Positions 52,253 to 64,000 of a stretch of 64,000 bases of DNA are shown one piece after another (position 1 is the stretch's first letter; the number at the start of each line of letters is the position of its first letter). The notes below the pieces were generated by a model that was not told the DNA's origin, ran no database searches, and was given only the letters and a program-made list of their open reading frames with translations. The translations under genes and the position numbers were made by a program. The DNA is from Bradysia coprophila (lineage: Eukaryota; Arthropoda; Insecta; Diptera; Sciaridae): positions 11,679,318 through 11,743,317 of the forward strand of contig NC_050738.1 of the NCBI RefSeq assembly GCF_014529535.1, written 5' to 3'.

Positions 52253-55200
52253 TGTTTCTAGCGATCCGTTTATAAGTCATTATTGAAAGATGAGATTAAG
52301 AGCAACCCGAAATGAATTGCCTCAATTCTACATAACATAAAAGCTAACTCCAACGCACGAGAGGGCATTGCATAGTCTTATAACAACACTAACATTAATA
52401 TCTGAAATTGTAAATATTGAATTGTTTTATTTCATTCAATTATCAAATTGTTAACGTTTGTTAAACAATGACGATAAGTAGCTGTGTAAACAATTCGCTA
52501 TTTAAACTGTATTCCACGCAGAAAATCGCCTAATCATGTTAACCATTAATATAAAACTACCGACAAAATAAACAAATTTTATTTCTTTACTGCATTGAAA
52601 AGGTCAGTTTTATAGTTTTTAGCGTGTCGTTTGATATTTATTGTCATCTACTCCTCCATTTATAATCTGAGACCATCTGATAGTTATAACAAACCATAAC
52701 AACTTTCGGAGCTTCTTTGTTGGCTTTTATTATATACCTAACTCGATAATATATACACGTTTCTAGCGCATGTTTTTATATCGTTTGTTGTGAATGAGAC
52801 TAAAGGCCACGACGAAAAGCGATTATTGAATTTCCATTTCATGCTGTTTGGACTGTTTAGTTTGTAACACAGATTGATTGAGCAGATTTTTGCACCAGTA
52901 CAAAATACTGGTCTTATATCTTTACCGTGTTGATTGTCACATGGAAAATTTCCACTTTAGAATGCAAGGGAATCATTTGGGTATGATTATGATATAGAAA
53001 ATTGAGTTATGCAAAATATCGAACAAGATAGACGTGAAAGGTGCATTGCATGTATACAAGTAAAGAACTAATGTACACCTAGCACAATTATCAGGAGGGT
53101 CTCGCTACATATAGACGAATGTTTATAGGTTTTATGACCACTATTTCTGATTTTGTGGTTTAGAAATAATAAATTGAAATGTGGAAATTTAATGGACTAT
53201 TTTATGTAGTCTTCGTTTCCGTGAAGTATAGCTTTTAATAGAATGTTTTTTTATGGCGCTCGCTATTATTTGAGAAAAGAAAGTGAATGACCTTGAAAAG
53301 TTTTTTTTTTGGATTCAATATATATCGAGTGTTAACAGGTGTGTGTACGGCACCTATTTTTCACACATAACATATTAATAGAATGTAAATATTTAGGCAT
53401 CCAGTTTACCTTCATGCAAAAATAGATCAATTCTGAAGATGGTCCTTTATATCTATTATAAGAAGGCCTGACATCGGCTTAGAGTTAAAGTTTAAGAAAA
53501 CTGTGTAGCACTGAATACTATTAGGGATACCCTACTATACACAATCAATAATATAAACATTTTTAAATATTAAACCCAAAACTCACGTGATCTTACGCGA
53601 CCTGACGAATTTACGAGTATAAACAGTTTTGATTATATATGTGGATCAGCTGAATATAACAGCTGAAGCAAATTCATTCTGAAATTTTACTGCCTCTGGC
53701 TGCTCTGACTCTAACTGTAAAAATGGAAAAGTTACTGAAACGCTTGATAGCACGATAACATGAGCAATTCTGGACTGATTTTCACAAATTCGACTTCAAT
53801 CGACGAGGAATAAAATTCTTGAGGTCAAGCTCGTAGATGGACAATATCAACTGGATGATGTGGGAATAATTTTCCAAAGAATTTTTGACAGGTTTTTTTT
53901 TATGGCACAATAACTTGAACAAATCTTAACGATTTTCGAAGTTTTGGTTTGAATGAAATAGCCTAGCCGTTCAATTTTATTCTTTCTACTTCGTTTTGTT
54001 AATATTTGATCTTAATTTCGAGAATGTAGTTTCGAAGTCAAAACAAAAGAATGTCTTTTGATAACTTCATCAGTCACGGGATCTGACCCACCCATAAAGT
54101 TCGATATTGCACTGTACACGTGCACATGTATGGAAATTATTGATAATTCTTTCGTTTTAGAAGATGGTTCAAGTTGTCATCGTCCCATCGTGGACATATT
54201 ATTAAAGATATTTATTTAGTTGTCCTCCTCACCCACTCGATATAGTATGATGGATTTTACTCGACTGTTATTGACCACCTTTCCCTATTCCATTTCTATA
54301 GCACTAACGACAAGAGTAAAGTGTTGTGATATAAACAATAAATCTATTACTTCTTTTGATAATTTTGAATAATTTGTAATTCTGAAGGTCTCAAGAGCTC
54401 AACGCTTATTTTTTCCATCTTTTTTGTCGATAACCAATGACTAGCTGTTTCTGAAAAGCTAAGAATATAATATGAACGAAGCATAAATTAATACTTGACT
54501 GCCCATGCTCAACACATTACGTAACTTCAAACATTTAAAACGTATAGTATGGATATATTGACTGCGAACAATGATATATTGCTAGGTTGGTTATAAGTTT
54601 ACTTTAAATATTTAATTTGAAAAAGTGGTTTACATAAAAACAAATTTGTTTAAAATAATCGCCTGATCAAGATTGGGTCACAATCACAACGCGGCAATGG
54701 AATATGGATTGAAAAAAAGGAGAAAAAAAAACTCGTTTAACTCGATTATTTTCGAGCCAGAGAAGAGGTTCAACGTCATCGTTATGTAACATGAGGTGTT
54801 CATGTGATACCAGTTTTCTTCAATTGGTTTTTTATTATTATTTTACAGATGGGATGAAAAAACTGATCAATTTTGATGAATATCTTCAATGTTATAAAGA
54901 AGAACTTGTTATACGTAGAAGGTATTTTTAACAATAAAACTCTTGGTTCTCAGACAACATTCAGACTATATTATTATTGTATAGTAAGACGTAGATTGTA
55001 TAAACTATAAATTAATGATCCAAAAATTATTCATTAATCACAACTCTTAATGTTGAGTTCGACGGATTCTTATTTTATGTTAATTTATGAAAAGTTTGCT
55101 CTTTAAAACTTTATGTGAGCTCAAACCATAGGTATCTTTTAGTAAATGTCGAAATCAAAACACAATCGCAATGTGTGTGTGTCTTTGCCTCTTTGCTCGC

Positions 55201-56598
55201 ATTTAAGAATCACAGGTGTTGATAATACGATACAAATCGTTCATTTCGCGTTAACCTTGAAAATAAAATTAAGGACGCAGGTCAAAACATCTATGCGACT
55301 AGACTATAGCGAATCGTAGACGCTGAATCAATCAGCTGAATCAGCAGTTTAAAGTCGATGCAAAATAAAGTTATTATTCGATAGTCTTTTGTAATTTTCA
55401 TTTACTTTGGGTTGTAGCCAAAAAGAGAAGACAGAATTGAAAGCTTGTCGAACGCGTTTTCTAAATTCGTAAAATTATGTATACGGATGGATATAAATAT
55501 ATAAATATATATGCCGCACAAGTCATACCAGCCAAGACACTTATTATGAAAACATTTAACTGCCGCAAGTTTCATTTTAAAAAGTTATCTTTAAAATAAT
55601 TATCTTATCTACCTACAACAATAACGACACAAAATGTATTGTATACGATTCTTATAAAACCTGTACACAATGTGTGCCAGGTACAAAATTATTTATTTAT
55701 GAGCCTGAAACCATTTTTCATAAATACATTTTTACATAAAATTTGTACTTAAATGATGGAAAAAATTAATTTTCGGACAACCAGAATAACAAATGATTGT
55801 CATCATACACCATATCATTAATATAGTCTCGTCTAGACGGAAATTATTCATTAACGATTCAAGACGCGGATAATATCTAACAATGATAATAATTAATATT
55901 ACGTAAATTGTAGTGTGCGTAAATGGAACACAATTCATTGTTCCAGTATATTATGCTGCGGACGCTTTGGATCAATCTAATATTATACTACAATTTAATT
56001 ACTCATACAGATACAAATATTGGAATACAGATTTTAGGTCAGAAGGGATTAATGTCAAAGAAAGTAATTCTTTCAAGATCAGATTTTTAATCTCATTCAG
56101 GGATTAAAAATAGGACTAAACAATAATATTGGGGATTGAAAAAATTAATTGAAACGCACATTAATTTGGTCTTAGAAATTTTTTCAATGGGACTACCGAT
56201 GCTTTATTCTGCCTTGCGATAGGCACAGCATTAAAATTTTAAGTTTGTTAAGATATTACCTGTTTCAATAAATCATTAAAACATTACAAAGATAGTGTAG
56301 ATATAGAGAAATTCAAGATTAAATTGAAAAACCAATCAACGGTCAACTAATCCACATTACTATGGGAAAACAAACACAAGAATATAAAAATGAAAGTCAT
56401 AATAATTAGTGAAGTTGAGCTGGCGATCTTGTCATCTTGGCAACTTGCATTCTATTCCTCATTTTTAATCGTGGAATGGAGGACTGAAGGTTTGGCAAGT
56501 TATTTTTAATCGACGTAAAACATTATTCTAAACAAAAAATTGTTTCACGGTATGTCTCTAAAATGCACTGATTTTTTTAAAAGTTCGTCTACTTCGAA
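52253..56598. other. Long AT-rich intergenic stretch, no gene seen
   Basis: About 4.3 kb without a recognisable coding exon, RNA gene or clear element. The short open frame at 55913-56107 shows no domain and no splice context. The stretch could hold regulatory DNA or an intron of a gene not visible in this window. Confidence 0.5.
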
Positions 56599-56716
56599 TC
56601 GGGTGATTCCCGATGGGCCTTTTGGATTTTTGTATGAGAATTTTTAATTTGTGGGCCTTTTTAAATTGAGTTGCATGGAGCCCCCGATGGGCTTTTTCGA
56701 GCCAGTCCGGCACTGG
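56599..56716. mobile_element. Short element or end fragment, inverted copy of 60012-60137
   Basis: It contains gatgggccttttggattttt, agttgcatggagcccccgat and finishes gccagtccggcactgg. It is the inverted complement of the segment at 60012-60137. The gccagtccgg end resembles hAT termini. Confidence 0.65.
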
Positions 56717-59262
56717 TTTTTAGAAATTCTTTTGATCAGAATTGTCGATACCCAACCCATGTAGTTCTTGCTGCAGAACACCGAGAACACCTTACACATA
56801 CTTATTTTCATCAAGACTGGAAACGGTCTCCAGCACATTTTAGGCAGCTGACAAAATTGGGTGGATTTTGGGTCGTACTTTGTAAACAAAATTAATTTTA
56901 TAAAAAAATCTGAGCATTTTAGAGGCATACCATAGAATTTTTTTTGCTTAGAATAACGTTCTGCATCGAATTGGTCAAAACTTCAATCCCCCATTAGTAA
57001 CAAATTGTAGCGGTGGTAAGATCTTCGACTGGAGTGTGGGAAGTCTTGGATTCAAAATCTCGTTATGTAAATGTAAAAAAAAATAATTTCTGTTTATTAT
57101 AAACATTCCTCTTTCCTATTCACAAAAAAGCTGCTTCTCATATCAGAAGTTTAAATATACAAAAGTTAGTGTCCAAAAGGTTAAAATTTAATTCCTCTAT
57201 GGATTATTCCTTTGGGGATAAGTTCAAGTAATCCCTGAGGAAATTAAATTTAAATACTAAAAAAAGTTTCGGTCGCGTACTGTTAAACCCAAAAAGATTT
57301 AAATCTAGGTCCACACCTGTGCATTTAAATGTCTATTGAATAGCCCACAGGTCGCCTTCGATGAGTATATATTATATTGTGCGAGCTACCCTTCTTATAC
57401 TACCTCTTATCATATAGCATTTTTATGTCTATTCGTTTAGACCTTGTAGAAACCTATACAAACCCATCAGTACATACAGTAATTTCTTATCCAACGAGTA
57501 GGAGTTTGAATTTCGATTTATTTCTTTATTCGTCAAAGATGCATGGATGCTTCATTATGCATTATAAAACGTTACCTAACTCGTAAACATTAGATTAAAA
57601 ATCCTCTATACATTTCGTCAGATATTTTTTGTTGTTGAATCTATCATCACGATTTGCTTGTCGTTACAGAAAAACAAATCTAGCGCAACCGTACATACGG
57701 GAAAAGCTTCGTTGCTTTCTGATAAGAACTAAAAAAAATAATTGATGGGTTCATTTGTTATGCTTGCGTTTGCTTGTTTCCATGCATCATAAAAACAAAC
57801 AAACAAGTGTTTCTTTCTGAGCGTCATAAGATATCAGTATAAAGCTGCAAACACATTGAAAATGTACTAGCCGTTCAACTGTAAGTAAATTAATTGAAAT
57901 AAAACTGTTCAATCAAAATGAAAATTCATGTAAACTAAACGATAAACAAGAAGAAGAAAAAAAAAAATCAAAAAAGAAACTTTTCGATCTTCCTAAAAAT
58001 AAATCATTTAGGTACGCTGGCTGTAGTATAGCAGCATTTTATGTAATGAAATTATATTTTCAATTTTTCTGTTTTCGTTTCTGTTTAAAACAGATTTTTT
58101 CTTCTCCAACCGATATTGTCGTATTTATCTACGTATATCTGAATGGACAGTGATAAAAATAAAATTCTATTTGTCATTACTATGGGAGTCATTGACACCT
58201 AACATTATATGTCTGTACATACTCATGTTGAATGATTTTTTTTCTCGAGATAATAACTATCACACAGCTGATTAGCAATTTTATCGATAGGCAAAAGTAA
58301 AGTATTATATACTCATCGGAACGTTTGGTTTAGTTACATAAAAGATTCTTCAGATTCTCTTACTCTTTAAAAACGAGAATTTTTTTTTATCCTAAACGTG
58401 GAAACGCCGGTTGATTTATTGTTTTATTGCTTAGAATTTAAATATATTGCGTATAGATATATCTTTCTTGGAAAGACGTCGACTGGTGCGAACGTATTTT
58501 TATACTAACGCTATTTCAACATTTCTATAGCTCAATCATGACTCGAATCATATGCTAATATACGAAAACACTTCAGAATGTGTAATGTGCATGAATGAAT
58601 GTAAAATTTATGCTGTGATTTAAGAACTATCGTGTGCAGTCTGAACGTTGTCTTCTACAAACTCTATATCGGAAAATCGAAAATAAACTGAGAAATGAGA
58701 AAAATGTGTCAAACTTCAGAATGGTTTGTTTTAGTTCTTTCCAGACCTTGAACCCATTCCCGACGAACCGATGGGTTAGGAAATAGTTTTTGTTAGAAAT
58801 CACTGCCTGTGCGCATTATATACTTTAAAATACATTTTGCGAGTTTCAGTATCGTAATGAATGAAGAATGATCACCACGACCAAGATTTTATTTTTTGGG
58901 AAAACATTTCTTTGAATTACTCGATTTTTGCTAATTTTTCCAGAACTTTTAATTCGGGAAATTAAAGAGCAATTTCCAAAATTTGGAGGAATTGTATTTT
59001 CTACAAATCTCTGTTTCTTCCCACATTTTTCGTTTTTCAGTTGATTTTTGTGTGTGAATAGTGAATCATAAAATCAAATGAAAATTGAGTGGAAAATTGA
59101 TAGAATACATCGCCACATCGCTACATCAGCTTGCACAAGATTGGTAAAATTGAAAACACAGTTAGATTCAACATTAAGGTTACACTTTTTTCGTTCTGGC
59201 TTCAGCTGGTCGTTTGTACTATTTTCATACATTTCTTTGTATGCGCGTGTTTAAAATGGGAA
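56717..59262. other. AT-rich intergenic stretch, no gene seen
   Basis: No coding exon was recognised. A tRNA-like segment followed by an A-run lies at 57008-57075 and is described as a finding. Confidence 0.5.
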
Positions 59263-59510
59263 CAGTATAGGGCCTACTTTTTAGAAACTTTTAGAGAAAA
59301 TCGAGAAATTCAAGAAACTTTGAGAAATTCAAGAAACTTCGAGAAATTCAAGAAATTTCGAGAAATATTTCTTGAATTTCTCAAAGTTTCTTGAATTTCT
59401 CGAATTCAAGAAATTTCAAGAAATTCCAGAAAATTCAAGAAATTCGAGAAACTTCGAGAAATTCAAGAAATTTCAAGAAATTTTTTTCAAAAAAGTAGGC
59501 CCTGGTATAG
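59263..59510. mobile_element. Element with agggcctactttt ends and a simple-repeat core
   Basis: The left end agggcctactttttagaaac is mirrored by ttcaaaaaagtaggccct. The core is made of gagaaattcaagaaactt units in both orientations, with a hairpin centred near 59375. Confidence 0.7.
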
Positions 59511-59769
59511 GCTCATCTGACCTGAATGTACCTGAAACTTTTTATGCTGATTCAATCAATTGATTGACCTGATTTTATCTGAAACCTGACCTGAAACCTG
59601 ATAGAATGAAACCAAGTTCAGGTTCTATTTTCAAAAATTACCTGGCCTAAGTGACGTATTTTTGTCCGAAACATTCTTCAAATCGATTTTTTATCATGAA
59701 ACAACGTAAGCATAGCACTGATGTCTCACTTTAGTGCAACTGTAGAAAAATTCAAAAGTGCCATTAGCA

Positions 59770-59950
59770 GAGAGATGCTAATATGACGACTGGGTCGTTT
59801 CGACGGATAGATGGAATATATGTCGAATGATTTTGAAATTGGTTGAGACAAAATTGATTGAACTCTCTATCTCTCTCAAAAAGCCAACTGTCATTCGACA
59901 TATTCCCTCTATCCGTCGCAACGACCCAGTCGTTATATTAGCATCTCTCT
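59770..59950. mobile_element. Palindromic element, about 181 bp
   Basis: The left end agagagatgctaatatgacg then actgggtcgtttcgacgg is mirrored on the right, ending tattagcatctctct. The arms are about 65 bp with few mismatches. Confidence 0.8.
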
Positions 59951-60011
59951 GACCATCAGTGCTTCATTATAAAAAATCGAATTAAATTATGTCTCAGTTA
60001 TAAATATGCAG

Positions 60012-60137
60012 TACAGGACTGGCTCGAAAAAGCCCATCGGGGGCTCCATGCAACTCAATATAAAAAAGCCCACAAATCAAAAATTCTCATACAAAAATCC
60101 AAAGGGCCCATCGGGAATCCCCCGAATTCACCGCATG
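60012..60137. mobile_element. hAT-like end-bearing element, inverted relative of 56599-56716
   Basis: The left end caggactggctcgaaaaagc and the right end ggccagtccgggcctg form imperfect inverted termini. CAGG-CCGGACTGGCC-type ends are common in hAT elements. I did not find a matching 8-bp flanking duplication. Confidence 0.6.
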
Positions 60138-61268
60138 GCCAGTCCGGGCCTGGTGTTATTAATCTTTCAGGTAATACTGATTTTTTACCGCGGTCCCATT
60201 TCGAGATTTATGTGTGTTCTCATTCAACCAGGGCCTATTTTAGCGAATTGAGATTACGCACGGAATTTCGAATACCAACACATTCTCTGCTTGGTTTGTT
60301 GACTCGTTCTTTGTTAATTTTGCATGGATTTTCATTTGAAGAAATAAAAAATTCTGTGCCTGTTTCAAAATTATAATAAAAATTATCAAAAATTACCAAA
60401 TTTTTTGGCAATTTTATATTTATTAAAATAGGCACTGAGAGATACAAAAACGCACACACAACCATCAGAAGCAAAATCTTGCAAGTGTAACCATTTTGTT
60501 GAATCTCACTGTAGTTTAGAAAACATATAAAAGTTTGCTCCGAATGATTTCTTCAACAGATCCATATAAGTCATTCCAAAAATGGAATCTAAAAAGCTGC
60601 TGGAAGTGAAACTGTGGAACCTGACGGCAATAGAACGGCATGCCAAGAACGAATAATATTCAAAATCGAAAGTATTTTTTACGATTTTATTTGATCTTTT
60701 TCAACAGTAAAATAGTTTCTAAATTTGTATTTCCATCTTGTAAATCCAAATTCTATTTGTATATATAATTTAAATACTGATTTTATAAAAAAATATATAA
60801 ATTTATTTTCTTAAATATAAATTAAAGTTTAAAAAAAAATCGGTAAACCGGTTAAATAAATCTAATAAAAAACAACAACAAAATCTAATTTTTTTAAAAA
60901 AAGACACATCATCAGTCACTAAAAATGGCTTGATTATATCTCGACAATTATTCGAATTAACTTTTTTTTAAAAATGATTTCTCTGAAATCCTAAATTAAT
61001 AAAAATTATAACTAAAAAGTAAAATTAAGTAAAATTATAAAAACGAATTCCTTAAAAAAATAATTAATTTTTCGTTCATATTTTTACGCTTTGTGTAAAC
61101 GCTCAATAAGTATAATAAAATCCATTTAAAAAATACATTCTCTGCATGTTTTGGATATGACATTCATATGTAACGATTGATTCTAGATTTAATGATAAAA
61201 ACATTTGACTGATTCAAATTTGCACTGAAACTCACTTTTTATATTCCTTTCACTCACTTCAGCCGTCT
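60138..61268. other. AT-rich 3' flank of glutamine synthetase, no gene seen
   Basis: Very AT-rich (60.7-61.2 kb), with several A and T runs. It probably includes the 3' untranslated region of the glutamine synthetase gene. The exact end cannot be told. Confidence 0.5.
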
Positions 61269-62733
61269 TCAATCTTCCAACAATGTTGTTGTTAACAGTG
61301 CATCACACACAGCGTACGGATCCATGTTCGACGCTGGTCGTCGATCCTCCAGGAATCCCTTTCCATTTTCAGCCACCAACTTCGGAATACGAACGCTAAC
61401 ACCTCGATCGGCCACTCCCCATGAGAATTTGGAAATGGACGATGTTTCATGCTGGCCGGACAATCGGAGCTTGTTGTATTCGCCCCCATGTGGATCGTAT
61501 GCCTTGATATGTTTCTCCTGTTTCTTTGCCAAGCGTTCAATTGCCTCCTTGATGGCTTTCATGCCACCATCGGCACGCATCGCAGCTGTGGAATAGTTTG
61601 TATGAGCGCCGGCGCCGTTCCAATCACCTCGAATTGGTTTCGGATGGAATGTAACACAAATGCCAAATTCTTCGGCGATACGGGTCAGAATGTATCGTGA
61701 CACCCACAGATCATCAGCAGCCTTTATGCCTATCGATGGTCCAACTTGGTATTCCCATTGGCTTGGCATTACTTCGGCATTGGTGCCGCCAAAGTCGATG
61801 CCAGCGTACAGACAAGCCAGGGCGTGCGATTCTACCAAATCGCGAGCATAAACTCGATTGGCGCCAACTGCACAATAATAGGGACCCTGTGGTTCGGGGA
61901 ATCCATTTGCTGGCCTAATCAAGAATTAATTTATGAAATTAGTTTAAAAGTAAGAAGACACACCACTTATGACATCAATAGCAATTCAAACAACTTCATC
62001 ACAATTGAGACAGAAAACCATTAGCATGAATTCAAAAAAAAAAATCTTCAAAAAACCGACAAATTTATCGTCACCGAAAACACGATGCAAATCGTCGTAT
62101 TGTGATTATGAATAATTAAAGAACAATAGAAAGTTAAGGTCGCTACATTCACTACAATATTTCAATGTCAAGGACATACCATCCAAATGGGCGACCATCC
62201 GTATCCAACAGTGTGTATTCTTGTTCGATTCCGAACCACGGTTCATGTTGCTTTGTCTTATCCACAGCGTCTTGCAAAGCGTGACGATGATTGGAATCAC
62301 ACGGTCCACCATCGGGCTTGTATGTGTCACACATTACAATCACATCATGTTTACCCGGTTTGAACGGATCACGGTACAATGCGCGCGGATGCAAAATGAT
62401 ATCCGAATTGCCGCCCAAAGCTTGATATGTTGAGCTCCCGTCGTAACTCCATTTCGGTAAATCACTTGCCACTTTCGGTATGCCATTTACCACTCGATCC
62501 TTAAGTCGTATATTTTCACCCGTTCCATCAATCCACAAGTACGTGGCTTGTACTTTATTTGTATCGTAATCCAGTGCTTTGTATCGATTTATAATGGTTT
62601 TATCTAAATAATTGTTTGGCACATGTTCACCAATGCGATATTGTGCTGATGTTGTACTGAGCATGCGAACGCTTGCCACATTCTTTGCTCCAAGTTGCCT
62701 CAGCATCATTACCCCAATACATCTGAGAGACAT
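61269..62733 (-). CDS. Gs1: Glutamine synthetase, mitochondrial
   Basis: It makes glutamine from glutamate, ammonia and ATP. Two exons on the minus strand, 62180-62733 and 61269-61914, are joined over a 265-bp GT-AG intron that splits the Trp codon of FGWP, giving 399 residues, the same length as Drosophila Gs1. The N-terminal about 30 residues ([20 protein letters not shown] onward) are basic with no acidic residues, as in a mitochondrial targeting peptide. Family motifs: [22 protein letters not shown] (about 96-105), [12 protein letters not shown] with Glu170 and Glu172, [11 protein letters not shown] (about 284-294), [12 protein letters not shown] and [12 protein letters not shown]. All look intact, so the enzyme should be active. 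The start is the first Met and gives the targeting peptide. Confidence 0.97.
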
Positions 62734-63547
62734 CTTTATTCTTTGTTAAATTTCCAAACAGATTTCAATTTTCAAAAAATAAAAAAATCGAATTTTCTCC
62801 TGCTTCACTTGGCTTTACTTCGTATTTTAATCACAAATATCACACCTACTCGTTCAATAATTTCGTATTGTAATAATTACTTTTCAACACTAATCAGTTC
62901 TTGAACTCAATTTTATAAAACTTAAAATTATTTTCCAAATGGAATTTAGCTAACAATAGCTGGATGTTAATAAAACGACTTGCTTCCTCGAACTCCCTCG
63001 TTCAACTGAATCTTTGTTTCAGTCGTACCAAATAATTACAACTCTATGAACTGCACTTTTTACCGCGCACCTCATACAAACACACATATCCATTAAAACA
63101 GAGAACAAACAGCTGATCCGATATCATTTTTATTTCAAACAAAAAGCAACAAAAGCCAGTGTGTTGTGATACTACATAACAGCGATACACACATCCAGAA
63201 ATTTTTAAGTGAAAGAAGACTGATTTTATGTGGCTGGCTGTCTATGTCTATATATAAAACATACGTTCAACATATGAAGTCATTATATAAGCGAGTGAGA
63301 AGTATAAATTTTCCATCCTTTAACAACAAAGAACGAACAAAAATATGTAAAAACGCGCGAAGGAATCGGAAATTTTCACCAATAAAACACATACACATAA
63401 GAAGTGTGTGAGTACAAGGTACCAGTGGTGTTTTGTAAATTATTTTAGGAGGGGCTTTTTAGGGCGTCCAAAACATTGTGTGAGTTTTATGTATAGCAAC
63501 GTTGATTGAGGCATAATCACATTGAAGAACTTTACTCAATATTGAGT
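62734..63547. other. Upstream flank of glutamine synthetase, no gene seen
   Basis: Promoter and 5' leader are expected here. No convincing TATA box was identified at the right distance. Confidence 0.45.
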
Positions 63548-63718
63548 TGGCACAATGCACTTCAAGCAAAAGTGGTACTCTAAATAGGGTACTGAAACTT
63601 GACAGTGCTCCATACAAGATTTTACACTGTGAAAAGAGTGGGGATAAAATTTCATACAAAAAGTGCTCTATTTGGCAGCTGTCATAAATAACACTTTTGC
63701 TTGAAGTGCGCTGGTTGG
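63548..63718. mobile_element. Palindromic element, cgcacttcaagc family
   Basis: The left end ggcacaatgcacttcaagca and the right end cacttttgcttgaagtgcgc are inverted copies. The interior is nearly identical to that of 42207-42360, so the two copies are recent relatives. Confidence 0.8.
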
Positions 63719-63729
63719 CACAATAAATC

Positions 63730-63859
63730 ACTTCGCGAGGTGTCAACTTCTGGGACACCTGGCATTTTTATAAGAAAAATCAAATACACAAAATTTTCTT
63801 CAAGTTATATTTTTTTGTAAAAGAACCAAGTGTCCCAGAAGTTGACAGTAATGCGAAGT
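63730..63859. mobile_element. Short inverted-repeat element, about 130 bp
   Basis: The left end cttcgcgaggtgtcaacttc then tgggacac is mirrored by gtgtcccagaagttgacagt then aatgcgaag. It begins directly after the preceding palindromic element. Confidence 0.7.
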
Positions 63860-64000
63860 AAAGATATTTGATTTGTTAATTTAGAGACCTTACCAACAGC
63901 CTTTTATAGTCAATAACAAGTTCAGTCTGGACCACCGGCTTAACGTGACTTCCAAACCACAAAATATGCAAAGTCTCGCTGAGGAAACTTTCTGGGGTGC

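Noticed and set aside
55913-56107. 64-codon plus-strand open frame
   Set aside because: No domain, no splice context and AT-rich surroundings; length is within chance expectation.

Overview
This is a window of AT-rich eukaryotic nuclear DNA from an insect, most likely a fly (Diptera). The spliced genes have GT-AG introns, and their products resemble the Drosophila proteins in length and layout: eEF2 of 844 residues with the diphthamide histidine at 701, mitochondrial glutamine synthetase of 399 residues, cactin, Wee1, Homer and Cks. The dense load of short palindromic elements would fit a lower (nematoceran) fly such as a fungus gnat, but that placement is a guess.

Layout. Eight protein-coding genes can be rebuilt by joining exons in phase. 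From left to right: a Cks cell-cycle subunit (3873-5164, minus, 2 exons); cactin (7876-9975, minus, 2 exons); eEF2 (12290-16172, plus, 6 exons, the first holding only the ATG); homer (24890-26910, minus, 6 exons, plus a possible seventh at 24095-24367); a secreted leucine-rich-repeat protein (31027-32337, minus, 1 exon, with a clear TATA + initiator promoter); wee1 kinase (35193-37489, minus, 8 exons); a tandem-BRCT protein of MDC1/MU2 type (46492-48946, minus, 9 exons); and mitochondrial glutamine synthetase (61269-62733, minus, 2 exons). All except eEF2 lie on the minus strand.

Between the genes the window is filled with non-autonomous DNA transposons, mostly foldback or inverted-repeat elements of 100-450 bp. 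Several families have two to five copies here. One foldback element (38281-38485) is flanked by an exact 8-bp duplication and sits inside another inverted-repeat element. A 1.23-kb element occurs twice in opposite orientation (28039-29859 and 50717-51950), and the first copy carries a tandem duplication of its last 590 bp. Long stretches (about 40-45.7 kb and 52.3-61.2 kb) are AT-rich and show no gene.

The genes do not form a pathway unit in the bacterial sense. Three of the eight (Cks, Wee1, BRCT protein) act in the cell cycle or DNA-damage response, which is probably chance. No CRISPR array, rRNA gene or convincing tRNA gene was seen. The observations most worth a second look are the Homer exon with an in-phase TGA followed by a donor and a phase-compatible downstream exon, and the long near-perfect hairpins, which could be sources of small RNAs.
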